A stretch of DNA of 60,213 nucleotides, taken from positions 1 to 60,213 of the forward strand of contig JAPLDO010000078.1 of the NCBI GenBank assembly GCA_026391715.1, written 5' to 3'. The notes under the pieces are model-generated. The model saw only the letters and a program-made list of their open reading frames with translations. It made no database searches and was not told where the DNA came from. This document shows positions 9,818 through 17,712 of this stretch, piece by piece. Each line of letters begins with the position of its first letter. Positions within the stretch are counted from its first letter, which is position 1. The stretch is from Bacteroidota bacterium (GTDB lineage Bacteria; Bacteroidota; Bacteroidia; Bacteroidales; FEN-979). The translations under genes and the position numbers were made by a program.

Positions 9818-12800
9818 ATGGAAATGGATTGGCAAGTTGAATCTGGATCGAGAACCACTGTTTTTCTAAGTGCAACCACTTCTGACCTTGGTGAATACAG
9901 GCGTTGTGTCTCAGATACATTACAGAAGGCGGGGATCTTTCCTGTTGTTCAGGATTATTTCGGATCCGATTCCCGTTCGATTGAAGAGATCCTGGTCGAT
10001 AAAATCCTCGCATCTGATGCAGTTGTTTGTTTGGTTGGACATGTGTTTGGAACTGCTCCAAACTCAAATGAAGCCACTACCACCCGTTCATATACACAAA
10101 TTGAGTTTGATCTTGCCGTCCATTATGAGAAACCGCTCTACCTTTTTATTGCAGACAACAAATTTGCTCAAAATATTAAGGGAGTTGAACCAGATGATCT
10201 CAAGTCAAAACAAGAAGAATTCCGGACTGCCATTCTGTCGGGCACCAGGAAATACCAGATGTTTTCTTCGATTATTGAACTTGAACAGCTCATTAATGCT
10301 CTTATAAGACCTATTTTAGCAAATGCCGGCCGTCGCTCGTTTAAATATATTGATAACCCTCCTACTCCCCTGTGTTTTGTTGGAAGAACTGATGAAACTG
10401 AACAACTTAATACGGCCATTGATAAAAGGGTTCCCTCTGTTATTGTAATTCTTGGAATGGGAGGTCAGGGGAAGACAACATTTTTGGCACACGCATTAAG
10501 AGCTCGGCCTTCCCTGCCCATATCAGCGGGAGTATGGATTTCGGCAGAGCAGGGAGGATTTTCTTTTTCCGAATTTTTAGATCTTGCCCTTCTTGAGTTG
10601 ATGGGGAACCGATTTAACAAAGCCGATTTCCCAAAACTGAACACCCGCGTTCAGCAACTAATCAGTATTATGCAAAAGCGGCCAATACTGATCGTAATAG
10701 ATGCCATAGAGCGTTGGTTGACAGGCTGGGGAGTAGATAAAGAATTAAAAGGATTTTATGACCTTTCCTTTAGGCAGGGCAATTGTAACGAGTTGGATGA
10801 TTTCCTGCAACAAACCAGCGGATTGGACAATGGATCTCATATTATTCTTACAAGCAGGGCATTCCCTGCAGCCTTAGATTTGGCATTATGTACGATATTA
10901 CCGATTTTTCCAAAGTCAAAGTCGAACGTTGGGTTGACCGGACTAACTCATGATGAAGCAATCGAACTGCTTGAACAGCTTGGAATGGTTGCGTCTAAGG
11001 AGAAGCTCAGTAACCTGGCAAAGTCACTTGTTTGCCATCCACTTGCACTTACTGGTTTTGCCCGTGTTGCTAAAACTATAGGAAAGGGCTGGGAATCAAT
11101 ATTATTCGAGAAAGATAATGACCCGAGTAGACTTTTTCACAACCTGGTTGATGAGATTAGAAAACACCTGCCGAACAGGGAAATTTCAGAATTCCTTCTA
11201 AAGTGTGCCTCTCTTCTACCCGAGGGTGCTTCACTTGAATTATTAAAATGGCTGATAATAAAAGAATACAGTGTAAACGATACTTTAGGGGAATTAAACC
11301 TTCCTGCACTTGTTCTTGCCCTAGCTGATTGGAATTTACTGATATGGGATCCGGACACCCAATCAGTCCGATTGCATTCATTGGTTGCTGAATACTTTTT
11401 AAAACTAATTGAAGACAGTAAGAGGACAGAAATTCATATGCATACCGCTTCATGGTATGAAACAAAGTCAGCCGAAAATGTGAATCTGACGATATTCTAT
11501 GAAATTTTAGCTCTCCGACATTCATTGGCAGCAAAGGATGGTGATCATGCTTTTTATATTTTGTTTAATAGTCAACAAGAAAAGATAATTCTGTTCGACA
11601 GACTCACCGCTAAAGGTCATTTGTGGGAACTTTCTGAATTCCTGCAGGAGATTATAAAACAGGTATCAGGATTGCAAAAAGTTCAATGTATTTTGAACAG
11701 AACATATGTTTTAAATGAACTGGAACTATCGCATCTGGCCCTTGCAGATTTGCAGGTTGCATCGGCAATGGTATTAATGCGCAGTGATTTAAATTGGCCG
11801 CCGATGCAGGTTTTACTTGCTAAATGTTATGGATTCCAGGGCATTATCCAAAACGAAACAGGAAAGGCAACTTTAGCGATCACTTTTTTAAATAAATCGA
11901 TAAACATATTTGAATCTTTAGACATTCTTTCCGATGAAAATATTATGAACCTGATAATCACCCTGGCTAACCGGGGAGTTGCAAGAAAAGCCTCAGGAGA
12001 TTGGGATGGAGCTCAGGATGATTATCGCAGGATTAGTGAACTATTTAGCATAAAACACAACAATGCCGAACCTTCGTTAGACGAGTTGATGATGGTCAAT
12101 GAAATTCGATTTCGGATCTCGAATATTGACATTAACCGTGGAGAGATTTCATCGGCCATTGAAGGAATGGAAGCGGCTGTTGGGGAAATGCGTAAAATTC
12201 AGATAAACTCTGCGACACGTCCACGAAGGAACTATTTGTTGTCACTTGTATCTCTGGCATCGGCTTATGTTGTGGGATGTAAACCAAGTCATGCATTAGA
12301 AATTGCCCATGAATTAATTATTCCCATTGAAGAACTCTCGATGCAGGGTTGTTGGGAATACAATGGTATCCTGGCACAGGCATATATTAATAAAGCACGT
12401 GCATTGCTTCAATTAACCCGATTCGAGGAGGCATTAGTCGCCGCAGATAGATCAATTTATTTGTATGAGGATATTATAAAGAGAGATGCAAAACAATTAA
12501 AAGGACAAATGGCTAATGCTTTATTTATTCGTGCAGAGGCCTTTTCTTTTACCGGGAATGAAAAACATATGGATGAAGATTTACAACATGCCATATCTAT
12601 TTCGAAAATCTGGCTGCAAGACTGGTATGGAGAGTGCAACATTCAAACCGTTTTCCTGGAGAACTCAATACGTACCTTGTCAAATCTACCGTTAAAATCA
12701 AATGAAACCAGACAGGAATTGTTGCAGATGATAAAGCAATGCATTGATAGAATAAATTCTTTATCTGTTCAAAATTTGGCATCAAAACGAGAAAAGGAGT

Positions 12801-12886
12801 TGATTAACAATAATTGGATATCGCTAAGAAAAATTGCATTAGACACTGGAATCGAGTGGGAAAAAACTGCAATTAAAACAATTTAG
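9818..12886 (+). CDS. DUF4062-STAND NTPase-TPR protein
   Basis: The 1022-residue protein opens with a DUF4062 domain (residues 13-110): TVFLSATTSDLGEYR, then SYTQIEFDLAVHYEKPLYLF. DUF4062 is a TIR-related N-terminal domain common in STAND proteins; whether it has enzymatic activity is not established. The NTPase has Walker A GMGGQGKT (213-220) and Walker B ILIVIDAIERW near 283-293. The C-terminal half is helical and consists of degenerate TPR-like repeats (about 600-1000). A 214-base gap separates it from the TIR-STAND gene. It shares its N-terminal family with the gene at 17713 but has TPRs where that one has WD40 repeats. The ATG at 9818 places the DUF4062 start ten or so residues in, which fits the family. 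Confidence 0.82.
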   Translation: MEMDWQVESGSRTTVFLSATTSDLGEYRRCVSDTLQKAGIFPVVQDYFGSDSRSIEEILVDKILASDAVVCLVGHVFGTAPNSNEATTTRSYTQIEFDLAVHYEKPLYLFIADNKFAQNIKGVEPDDLKSKQEEFRTAILSGTRKYQMFSSIIELEQLINALIRPILANAGRRSFKYIDNPPTPLCFVGRTDETEQLNTAIDKRVPSVIVILGMGGQGKTTFLAHALRARPSLPISAGVWISAEQGGFSFSEFLDLALLELMGNRFNKADFPKLNTRVQQLISIMQKRPILIVIDAIERWLTGWGVDKELKGFYDLSFRQGNCNELDDFLQQTSGLDNGSHIILTSRAFPAALDLALCTILPIFPKSKSNVGLTGLTHDEAIELLEQLGMVASKEKLSNLAKSLVCHPLALTGFARVAKTIGKGWESILFEKDNDPSRLFHNLVDEIRKHLPNREISEFLLKCASLLPEGASLELLKWLIIKEYSVNDTLGELNLPALVLALADWNLLIWDPDTQSVRLHSLVAEYFLKLIEDSKRTEIHMHTASWYETKSAENVNLTIFYEILALRHSLAAKDGDHAFYILFNSQQEKIILFDRLTAKGHLWELSEFLQEIIKQVSGLQKVQCILNRTYVLNELELSHLALADLQVASAMVLMRSDLNWPPMQVLLAKCYGFQGIIQNETGKATLAITFLNKSINIFESLDILSDENIMNLIITLANRGVARKASGDWDGAQDDYRRISELFSIKHNNAEPSLDELMMVNEIRFRISNIDINRGEISSAIEGMEAAVGEMRKIQINSATRPRRNYLLSLVSLASAYVVGCKPSHALEIAHELIIPIEELSMQGCWEYNGILAQAYINKARALLQLTRFEEALVAADRSIYLYEDIIKRDAKQLKGQMANALFIRAEAFSFTGNEKHMDEDLQHAISISKIWLQDWYGECNIQTVFLENSIRTLSNLPLKSNETRQELLQMIKQCIDRINSLSVQNLASKREKELINNNWISLRKIALDTGIEWEKTAIKTI

Positions 12887-12920
12887 AAAATCAAAATACG
12901 CAAATTTAAAAACCAAAATT

Positions 12921-13790
12921 ATGGCACAGATGGCAAGTGGGAACGATGGTTCCCGAACGTATTCCACATACACCCGCACAGAAACTTATACTTTTGAAGA
13001 AGCGATTCAAAAGGCCATCAATGGTTCATTAGATCCTTCTGAGATTTATAGACAAGGTCAACCGCAGTTAAAAAAGGTGGTTGATTCTCTTTCAGAACAA
13101 GTTTTTTCAAAAAAGTTTTCGGAACTTTCAAACGCTCAGCAACGTGAAATAATGAAAAAGCTTTTATCTGAAGTTGAAAAGGAAAAGGAACAAAGCAATA
13201 AACCTTTAACCATACTGGATGCTTTAAAAATGGCAAAGGATGGATTAATTGACGATCTTGAATTGTATCAGAGCCTTCCTGACGAATTGAGGGAGGTCCT
13301 CGACACTATTTCAATGTCATACAATGCAATAAATTTTAAAGCTGCAAATCCGAAATTGAGAAAAGAAATTACAGGATTTATCATTGATATGCTAGCGAAA
13401 AGCATCGATGAAGATTCCAGGCAACGAACACAAAAAGAAGCTGAACAACAAATTCAAAATGAGGCCAAACTCAAAAATGAGAGAGCAGTAAAGCTTCGGG
13501 AAGCAAATGAAGCCAAGCTCAGAGAGGAAAAGGCAGCAATAATCAAGAAAGAAGAGGAGGCTAAACTCAGAGAGGAAGCAGCAGCAAAGTTAAAGAAAGA
13601 AAAGGAGGCTAAACTCAAAGAGGAAGCAGCAGTAAAGTTTAAGAAAGAAGAGGAAGCTAAGCTCAAAAATATTACAGAATTGAATCGCAGAATTGCTAAG
13701 CAATGTATTATTTGTGGTAAATCTTTAGGGTTTATTGACAAATTACGTCATCGAGAGAGTCATTCGGAATGCAAAATATTGCAGGGTTAG
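12921..13790 (+). CDS. Coiled-coil protein with C-terminal C2H2 zinc finger
   Basis: I do not recognise this 289-residue protein as a named family. Residues 1-150 contain two similar helical stretches (AIQKAINGSLDP and ALKMAKDGLIDD, each near the start of a helical segment). Residues 170-258 form a Lys/Glu/Ala coiled coil built from 16-residue repeats. The tail has Cys262, Cys265, His277 and His281 in C-x2-C-x11-H-x3-H spacing, plus Cys284, which is a classical C2H2-type finger. It sits 34 bases after the DUF4062-TPR gene and 138 bases before the zinc-ribbon TIR gene, so it is likely part of the array as an adaptor or nucleic-acid-binding partner (inference). Confidence 0.7.
   Translation: MAQMASGNDGSRTYSTYTRTETYTFEEAIQKAINGSLDPSEIYRQGQPQLKKVVDSLSEQVFSKKFSELSNAQQREIMKKLLSEVEKEKEQSNKPLTILDALKMAKDGLIDDLELYQSLPDELREVLDTISMSYNAINFKAANPKLRKEITGFIIDMLAKSIDEDSRQRTQKEAEQQIQNEAKLKNERAVKLREANEAKLREEKAAIIKKEEEAKLREEAAAKLKKEKEAKLKEEAAVKFKKEEEAKLKNITELNRRIAKQCIICGKSLGFIDKLRHRESHSECKILQG
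13545..13667 (+). repeat. 48-bp in-frame tandem repeat (2.6 copies)
   Basis: Copies lie at 13545-13592, 13593-13640 and partial 13641-13667. They encode KKEEEAKLREEAAAKL, KKEKEAKLKEEAAVKF and KKEEEAKLK. The copies differ by a few bases. They lengthen a coiled coil without changing frame, so copy number could vary between strains. Confidence 0.8.
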
Positions 13791-13800
13791 GGAGTTTAAA

Positions 13801-13905
13801 TTAAGAAAGCCAATTCTTTTTCTTCTTCTTTACTTGATGTTTTCCTGTGGGTGCTCATATTTTTTGACAGGTACAGGACGTAGCGTTACCAAAAATAATA
13901 GCTAA
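13801..13905 (+). pseudogene. Possible decayed or start-less lipoprotein signal remnant
   Basis: One frame reads LRKPILFLLLYLMFSCGCSY and then a short tail to a TAA, which looks exactly like a lipoprotein signal peptide with a lipobox Cys. There is no ATG in front: the expected start codon is TTA, and the first in-frame ATG (13837) falls just before the Cys. It may be a remnant of a small lipoprotein gene, or chance. Confidence 0.25.
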
Positions 13906-13928
13906 AAATAAATATCAATAGTAAAATA

Positions 13929-16895
13929 ATGAACAACTTATCCCAATGCCCCGATTGCCACTCAGCCAATATTAAATTCTATGAAGCGAGGAAAAGCTAT
14001 AGCTGTTTCGATTGTGGTAAGAGTTTTTCTGATGAAATTAAAGTGGCTAAGAAACTTCGCATTTTCCTCAGTTACGGCCATGATGCGAACGAAGAACTGG
14101 TTCGTCTGATCAAAAAAGATCTGGAAAAGCGTGGTCACGACGTATGGTTTGATAAGAACGAGATCAAGTTCGGTGATGAATGGAGACGCTCCATAACCGA
14201 TGGGATCATTAGTAGTAACTGTGTTTTATCTTTTCTTTCAAAATATTCTACCCGTGACCCTGGGGTTTGTCGTGATGAGATTGCCATAGCCATCGGTGTT
14301 AAAGGTGGCAATATCCAAACTATCCTTGTAGAAAGTGAACAGGAAGTACAGCCCCCTGTGAATATTGGGCATATCCAATGGCTTGATATGCATGAATGGA
14401 AGAGATTGAAGGAATCAGACGATACTGCATGGAGGCAATGGTACCAAGAAAAACTTGCAGAAATTATATCGGTTGTTGAGAGTGACGAAAGCCACCGCTT
14501 TGCAGGAGAGATTGAAAAACTCAATGAATTTCTCAAACCTATAAAATCCGAGGCACGTATCTCAGGATTGCTAAGTAAAGGATTTTTTGGACGAGAATGG
14601 TTATTTGAAGCTGTTGAAAATTGGCGAAAAGAGAATATGCATGACTCCCGCCTGTTTTGGATTATGGGTGACCCCGGTGTTGGCAAAAGTGCATTTGCCG
14701 CTCAACTGACACACAAACATGGAGATACAGTCATTGCTGCTCAATTTTGTGAATGGGATAAACTCGACCACCGCGATGCACGGCGGGTGGTTTGTAGCAT
14801 AGCTTTTCAGATGGCTACCCGATTACCCGATTACCGCAAGTTGCTGCTTACCTTGCCTGAAATAAAAGAGTTAGACCGAAAAGATGCTTCGGAATTGTTC
14901 GATTATTTGCTAGCTAATACATTGAAATCGGTTATTAATGGTGGACATGAAAAACTTTTGATTGTAATAGATGCCCTGGATGAAGCCGGTGAATCCGGGC
15001 GTAATCCTTTGGTGGAAATGCTGGCGCGCAATGCTCATCATCTGCCAAAATGGCTTGGTATCGTGGTTACCAGCAGACCTGAATTTGATGTAAAGACTCC
15101 TTTTCAGGCATTGAGTCCCTTACCAATAGCAACAAATTCTAATTTCAATAAAGAAGATATACGCAAATGCTTAAATAGTAGATTGGTTTCACAATTGATG
15201 AATAGATCAAATGCAGGAAATCTCGTTGAACAAATCCTTGAAAAAAGTGAAGGTATTTTTCTATATATTGAAATGTTTTGTGATGACATTCAACATGGAT
15301 ATATTTCGTTAGATTGTCCCGACCAATTCCCGCAAGGACTAGGTGGTATTTTTGCACAATATTTCCAGCGACAATTTCCTGATTTGGAGAAGTTTCGGAA
15401 GGAGATTCGTCCGGCATTGAGAGCCATTCTTGCTGCCAGAGAACCACTACCATTGGAAATATTGCAAAAGCTATTTAATTGGGAAGATGAAGAACTACGA
15501 GATTTCATTCATATACTTGGTTCGCTTTTTCCGGTTACTAAAACAACGGATAGCGAAACTATTAAACCTTACCATAAATCGTTGGCGGATTGGCTGGGGG
15601 ATGAAGCGAAGGCTGGTGTGTATATTGTGAGTGTGACGGAGGGGCATAGGAATCTGCGAGATTTTTGCCGAATTTTTTGGACTAAAGACAACTTTGCATT
15701 GTCTCACTTCCCTGGGCATCTAGCACATTGCGGTAATTGGGAAGAAATTTCTAATTTATTGATCACTTGTGATTTCATTAGAGCAAAGCGATTGAGGCTC
15801 GGATATGAGGCATTGAGCAAGGATTACCAATGGGTTGAGGAATGCATTGCGGCTTTCAAGAGCGATTACGAACGTTGTCTATTCAACCGTGTTACAGCGG
15901 CCGTGAGAAGCCTTTCTGGCTTTTCTGGAAGGAGAAACGAGACAGCACAAATTGAGCATTTCTTGTTTAACGAGGAGGTACGATTTCTTATAGTCGATGG
16001 CGTAGGAGGTATTGGAAAGACCCTCCTAATGGAGCATGTATGGCTTGGAGACATTCTTAATCGTGTTTTTGTCTCGGCGCCTAATGTAAATCAAACGCGT
16101 ACTCATGACTTGCTCGGAAATATAATTGCAAATGTGATCGAACAACTCATAGGTCGAATACCAAATTCAATTGAACTTTCTTCTGGTGTAAGATTGATCG
16201 CCAAACTTAACCCTCAACTGCAATGCATTATTGTCGATGGATTGGATGAAATTGTGGGGAACTTCAATAATGTAATAAATGGGTTAGCACAGAGTGGTTT
16301 TAAAATCGTCTTGACGACAAGGCAAAGCGAAAAGATTACACAAGCATTAGGTAATAATGCTGAATATCTTACTCTCAGTTCTTTATCCGTTTTGGAATCC
16401 TTTGAATATTTTAGAAAATTAGGACTGATTGATGCATATACCACAGAAACAGATTCTAAAGAATTATTTCAGGAACTTGGCGGATTGCCTTTAGCACTGG
16501 CTATGAGCGGTGCATATATAAAGGGAAAAGGCTGCACTATCACCGAATACCTAGAAAGTATTCGGAAAACACAAAAAGAACTTGAATCTGGAAGTGGTGA
16601 TAACTCAATGACTGTGCATGGACTTCTTCGAAAAGCGCTTATAGATTTTTCTGCCACTGAACAGATACGACTTGCCGAGCTTTGCATCGCGGTTGAAGCA
16701 GAACCTATTTCTTTAGTTGCGGTCCAAAAATTATGGTTCGAGTTTGGACATATGTCTGCTGATTCGAGTATGGTACTTCTTACAAAGTTTAAAGATCATA
16801 ATTTGATCAAAATAGATATTAAAGACTCTAATTGGAAAATATCAATTCACAAGCTTATAAAGCAATTGATGAAGCAACTCAATCTATTAATATGA
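13929..16895 (+). CDS. Zinc-ribbon-TIR-NACHT-NB-ARC protein with two STAND NTPase modules
   Basis: This 988-residue protein has an N-terminal zinc ribbon (Cys7, Cys10, Cys26, Cys29), then a TIR domain (about 43-190) with LRIFLSYGHDANEELV, VWFDKNEIKFGDEW and the putative catalytic Glu117 in GVCRDEIAIA. A first STAND ATPase has Walker A GDPGVGKS (247-254) and Walker B LLIVIDALDEAGE near 343-355, NACHT-like. A second has Walker A GVGGIGKT (691-698), Walker B CIIVDGLDE near 768-776, and GGLPLALAMSGAY, the NB-ARC GLPL motif. Two different STAND NTPases in one chain are unusual. There is no obvious TPR or WD40 sensor; the tail looks like a short winged helix. Its stop overlaps the start of the double-TIR gene by ATGA, so the two are translationally coupled. 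Confidence 0.85.
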   Translation: MNNLSQCPDCHSANIKFYEARKSYSCFDCGKSFSDEIKVAKKLRIFLSYGHDANEELVRLIKKDLEKRGHDVWFDKNEIKFGDEWRRSITDGIISSNCVLSFLSKYSTRDPGVCRDEIAIAIGVKGGNIQTILVESEQEVQPPVNIGHIQWLDMHEWKRLKESDDTAWRQWYQEKLAEIISVVESDESHRFAGEIEKLNEFLKPIKSEARISGLLSKGFFGREWLFEAVENWRKENMHDSRLFWIMGDPGVGKSAFAAQLTHKHGDTVIAAQFCEWDKLDHRDARRVVCSIAFQMATRLPDYRKLLLTLPEIKELDRKDASELFDYLLANTLKSVINGGHEKLLIVIDALDEAGESGRNPLVEMLARNAHHLPKWLGIVVTSRPEFDVKTPFQALSPLPIATNSNFNKEDIRKCLNSRLVSQLMNRSNAGNLVEQILEKSEGIFLYIEMFCDDIQHGYISLDCPDQFPQGLGGIFAQYFQRQFPDLEKFRKEIRPALRAILAAREPLPLEILQKLFNWEDEELRDFIHILGSLFPVTKTTDSETIKPYHKSLADWLGDEAKAGVYIVSVTEGHRNLRDFCRIFWTKDNFALSHFPGHLAHCGNWEEISNLLITCDFIRAKRLRLGYEALSKDYQWVEECIAAFKSDYERCLFNRVTAAVRSLSGFSGRRNETAQIEHFLFNEEVRFLIVDGVGGIGKTLLMEHVWLGDILNRVFVSAPNVNQTRTHDLLGNIIANVIEQLIGRIPNSIELSSGVRLIAKLNPQLQCIIVDGLDEIVGNFNNVINGLAQSGFKIVLTTRQSEKITQALGNNAEYLTLSSLSVLESFEYFRKLGLIDAYTTETDSKELFQELGGLPLALAMSGAYIKGKGCTITEYLESIRKTQKELESGSGDNSMTVHGLLRKALIDFSATEQIRLAELCIAVEAEPISLVAVQKLWFEFGHMSADSSMVLLTKFKDHNLIKIDIKDSNWKISIHKLIKQLMKQLNLLI

Positions 16896-17680
16896 AATTA
16901 TCACTCCAGGATAATATTAAATCGAACCAAGGTGCATGGATTTTCGTCTCCCATTCACATCACGACTTGGAGAAGGTCCGGGAAATTCGCAACTATCTCG
17001 AACAGCGCGGACACAATCCGCTACTTTTCTTCCTCAAATGCTTAAACGATGATGACGCGAGACTGCCAGAACTCATCCGCGATGAAATCAAGGAACGTAA
17101 TTGGTTCGTCCTTTGCGACAGCCCCAACGCCAAGGCGTCGAAATATATTCCGGAGGAGGTTGCCTTGGTTGAAACGTTTGACGGGAAGTCGAAGGAAACT
17201 ATCGACCTCACTCAAAACATCCAGCCGCAACTCTACAAGCTCGAACGCCTCCTAAAACGCGCAACAGTGTTTCTGTCTTACTCGCGGAGAGATAAAGATG
17301 TTGCCGAACAGATTCAGCGTGCATTACTCCGGCACGATTACTGTGTTTGGTTCGATAAGGAAGAGGTTGCCTCAATGGATGCTTGGGATGTCCGCAATCG
17401 GACAGCGCTCGATGAAGCAGCGACACAGGGGTTTGTCCTCGTGTTGTTGAGTGCTCATTCACTGAGCAGTCCATATTGCCAAGCCGAAGTTGAGGCTGCA
17501 TTGCAAATAGCTGGACGTTCCCAGCGCAGCAATGTCATCCCTGTCGTAATCACGCCTTCCATTATGGAATTGTTGCATTCTCAACTTTTCAATATCCAAT
17601 GTTTCGACCTCACGTCCGGGCCATTCGACGATCGAATCGAAGAATTGATTCGCAATCTGAAAACCCGAGAGATGGAATAA
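16892..17680 (+). CDS. Tandem double-TIR protein
   Basis: The 262-residue product carries two TIR domains. TIR 1 (about 15-120) has AWIFVSHSHHDLEKVREI and YIPEEVALVE. TIR 2 (about 122-262) has ATVFLSYSRRDKDVAEQI, CVWFDKEEV and SSPYCQAEVEAAL, with the Glu of CQAE in the usual catalytic position. I choose the ATG at 16892 because it overlaps the preceding stop as ATGA; an upstream in-frame ATG at 16832 would lie deep inside the previous gene. Coupling to the zinc-ribbon TIR-NACHT gene suggests the proteins work together, perhaps as a TIR assembly partner or signal maker. Codon third positions look richer in G+C than in the gene before. Confidence 0.82.
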   Translation: MKLSLQDNIKSNQGAWIFVSHSHHDLEKVREIRNYLEQRGHNPLLFFLKCLNDDDARLPELIRDEIKERNWFVLCDSPNAKASKYIPEEVALVETFDGKSKETIDLTQNIQPQLYKLERLLKRATVFLSYSRRDKDVAEQIQRALLRHDYCVWFDKEEVASMDAWDVRNRTALDEAATQGFVLVLLSAHSLSSPYCQAEVEAALQIAGRSQRSNVIPVVITPSIMELLHSQLFNIQCFDLTSGPFDDRIEELIRNLKTREME

Positions 17681-17712
17681 CTCTGTTCTTTTAATTAAAT
17701 CTTCCATTTACC

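Noticed and set aside
16832-16891. Earlier start for the double-TIR gene
   Set aside because: It would lie deep inside the preceding gene; the ATGA overlap at 16892 is the better start.
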